NCBI RefSeq assembly: GCF_000368585.1
Contig: NZ_KB849558.1
Span: 786,722-850,721 of the forward strand
Source of the DNA: Acinetobacter venetianus RAG-1 = CIP 110063
GTDB lineage: Bacteria; Pseudomonadota; Gammaproteobacteria; Pseudomonadales; Moraxellaceae
Direction of reading: 5' to 3'
DNA: 64,000 bases
Shown here: piece after piece, positions 62,803 through 64,000 of the stretch
How positions within the stretch are numbered: position 1 is the stretch's first letter
How the letters are laid out: every line of letters begins with the position of its first letter
Notes under the pieces: generated by a model
What the model saw: only the letters and a program-made list of their open reading frames with translations
Database searches by the model: none
What the model was told of the DNA's origin: nothing
Position numbers and translations under genes: made by a program

Positions 62803-64000
62803 TTAAGCATTACTCGACTCACTTAGGCTTACTTTTACTTGTTCCACTTGATGCTCTTCTTCATCAAACTTATGACGCTTTAAGCTTAAAATCGCAAAGA
62901 TTGCAATCATGGCTGGAATAGCAATCATCACAAAATTCATTGTATGTGGAAGGTTTAAGGTCAGTAACATGCCTGTTAAAATCGGCCCGACAATTGCACC
63001 GATCCGTCCAACACCTGAAGCACAACCAATGCCTGTTGAGCGGACGCTAAGTGGATAAAACTGAGCAACATAACTATAAAGTAGAATTGAAGTACCGATA
63101 GTTGCAGCACCAGCCACAGTAACTAAACCATATAAAACATAAGCTGGTGAGTTAAATCCTAAGCCAACGAGTGCCACAACGCCTGCCATTAGCATTCCCA
63201 TAATGACGGGTTTTAAATGGAATTTATCAGAAAGAATACCGCCACCAATTGAGCCGATCATTGCTCCGACATTGAGAGCAAGTAAGAACAAAATACTCTT
63301 GCCAAGTGAATAGCCTGCCACAAGCATTAGTTTTGGCAACCAACTGCTTAATGCATAAACCATCAATAAACACATAAAGAACAATACCCAGAACATCAGT
63401 GTATTGAATGCACGACCTTGCTGGAACAGACCTCTGACAGAGCTGCCTGTTGGGACGTTATCATCATTTAAAGTTAAGCGAGTGCTGCTGGTAATAGTTT
63501 GTTCTGGTGAAATTTTTTGAATAATACGATGTGCTTGTTCAGTCTTTCCTGTTTTAACCAAGAAGGTCAAAGATTCAGGAAGAAATTTCCAAATCACTGG
63601 TAATAAAAGTAAAGGAATACCTGCAATCAAAAACATGATTTGCCATCCCTGACTTTCGACTAGATAACTACCGATTAGTGCAGAAAGAATTCCACCAATT
63701 GCATAGCCACTAAACATCGTGCCGACTAAAGTGCTGCGTATGCGTTTAGGTGCATATTCAGAAGTCAGCGCAACAAGGTTTGGCATCACGCCCCCAATAC
63801 CTAAACCTGCTAAAAACCGTAAAATGCCAAATTCGAAAGGACTTGATGCAAATGCACCTAAAAATGTAAAACCACTAAAGAATGTGACGCAAATTAAAAT
63901 CACATTTTTTCGGCCGATTTTATCTGCTAATGCACCAAAAAGCATGGCACCAAACATCATGCCACAGAGTGCGGTACTGGCCAACATTCCCGCTTGAACT
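62803..64000 (-). CDS. AAHS-family MFS transporter (partial, 5' end outside)
   Basis: At least 398 residues of an aromatic acid:H+ symporter-like MFS protein; the frame is open to the window edge (VQAGMLAST), so the start lies beyond 64000. The first loop has FGALADKIGRKNVI, the MFS signature, and a PNLVALTSEYAPKRIRSTLV block typical of AAHS members such as PcaK and BenK. About ten of twelve membrane helices are visible. It probably imports an aromatic or carboxylic acid; its position next to the CoA-transferase/thiolase cluster fits breakdown of such compounds. Confidence 0.88.
   Translation of the reverse strand, partial: VQAGMLASTALCGMMFGAMLFGALADKIGRKNVILICVTFFSGFTFLGAFASSPFEFGILRFLAGLGIGGVMPNLVALTSEYAPKRIRSTLVGTMFSGYAIGGILSALIGSYLVESQGWQIMFLIAGIPLLLLPVIWKFLPESLTFLVKTGKTEQAHRIIQKISPEQTITSSTRLTLNDDNVPTGSSVRGLFQQGRAFNTLMFWVLFFMCLLMVYALSSWLPKLMLVAGYSLGKSILFLLALNVGAMIGSIGGGILSDKFHLKPVIMGMLMAGVVALVGLGFNSPAYVLYGLVTVAGAATIGTSILLYSYVAQFYPLSVRSTGIGCASGVGRIGAIVGPILTGMLLTLNLPHTMNFVMIAIPAMIAIFAILSLKRHKFDEEEHQVEQVKVSLSESSNA

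Overview
The window looks like a chromosomal segment of an Acinetobacter species (Moraxellaceae, low-GC Gammaproteobacteria). Support comes from the gene content and order (RNase D tail, ycgL, MoxR/VWA pair, trpB, prmB, aroC), a folate-independent methionine synthase pair (MesD/MesX), an AAHS-type transporter, and a dif site of the Acinetobacter/gammaproteobacterial type. The genus call is inference from protein resemblance; no 16S rRNA is present.

Bases 1-25734 and 62497-64000 are ordinary host chromosome: housekeeping genes (rnd, ycgL, moxR-like, coxE-like, trpB, prmB, aroC), a diguanylate cyclase, a TenA-like protein, a quinone reductase with a divergent AraC regulator, a RarD-type permease with a divergent Lrp regulator, a methionine synthesis cluster (flavin reductase, mesD, mesX), a TonB-dependent siderophore receptor, and a LysR/CoA-transferase/thiolase cluster followed by an AAHS transporter. 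At about 13.35-14.17 kb there is a strong candidate for the chromosomal dif site, with two more dif-like sites and a single HEPN-like gene between them. This suggests a small Xer-exploiting insertion at the replication terminus.

The thiolase gene is cut by a mobile element of about 36.76 kb (25735-62496) with about 41-bp perfect inverted terminal repeats and a target duplication (GTTCC). It is a Tn3-superfamily transposon of the Tn4651 kind. At its left end lie a divergent coiled-coil cofactor gene (tnpT-like) and a tyrosine recombinase gene (tnpS-like), with a palindromic recombination site between them; a 982-aa DDE transposase gene (tnpA) lies in the middle. Left of tnpA the cargo is catabolic: acyl-CoA synthetase, a desaturase-reductase-ferredoxin fusion, AraC, an SDR broken by one in-frame stop codon, a nitronate monooxygenase-like gene, two paralogous TetR regulators, an MpaB-type oxygenase, aldehyde dehydrogenase, CoA ligase, a GFA-like protein and acyl-CoA dehydrogenase. 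Three copies of one palindromic operator mark this block as a small regulon.

Right of tnpA the cargo looks like a defence island. One run of ten minus-strand genes encodes a ComEC-like metallo-beta-lactamase-fold protein, an E2-E1-JAB fusion (ubiquitin-like conjugation and deconjugation enzymes in one chain), a DUF6338-like membrane protein, three short paralogous peptides (41, 53 and 54 aa) sharing a GYQP motif and a PP(K/R)KP C-terminus, and a Wadjet/MksBEFG-type condensin (SMC, KITE, kleisin, TOPRIM nuclease). A divergent WYL regulator (CapW/BrxR-like) starts just beyond a 19-bp perfect inverted repeat and is followed by a membrane protein gene. The joining of the ubiquitin-like module, the peptide family and Wadjet under one apparent promoter is the most interesting candidate for an undescribed system here.
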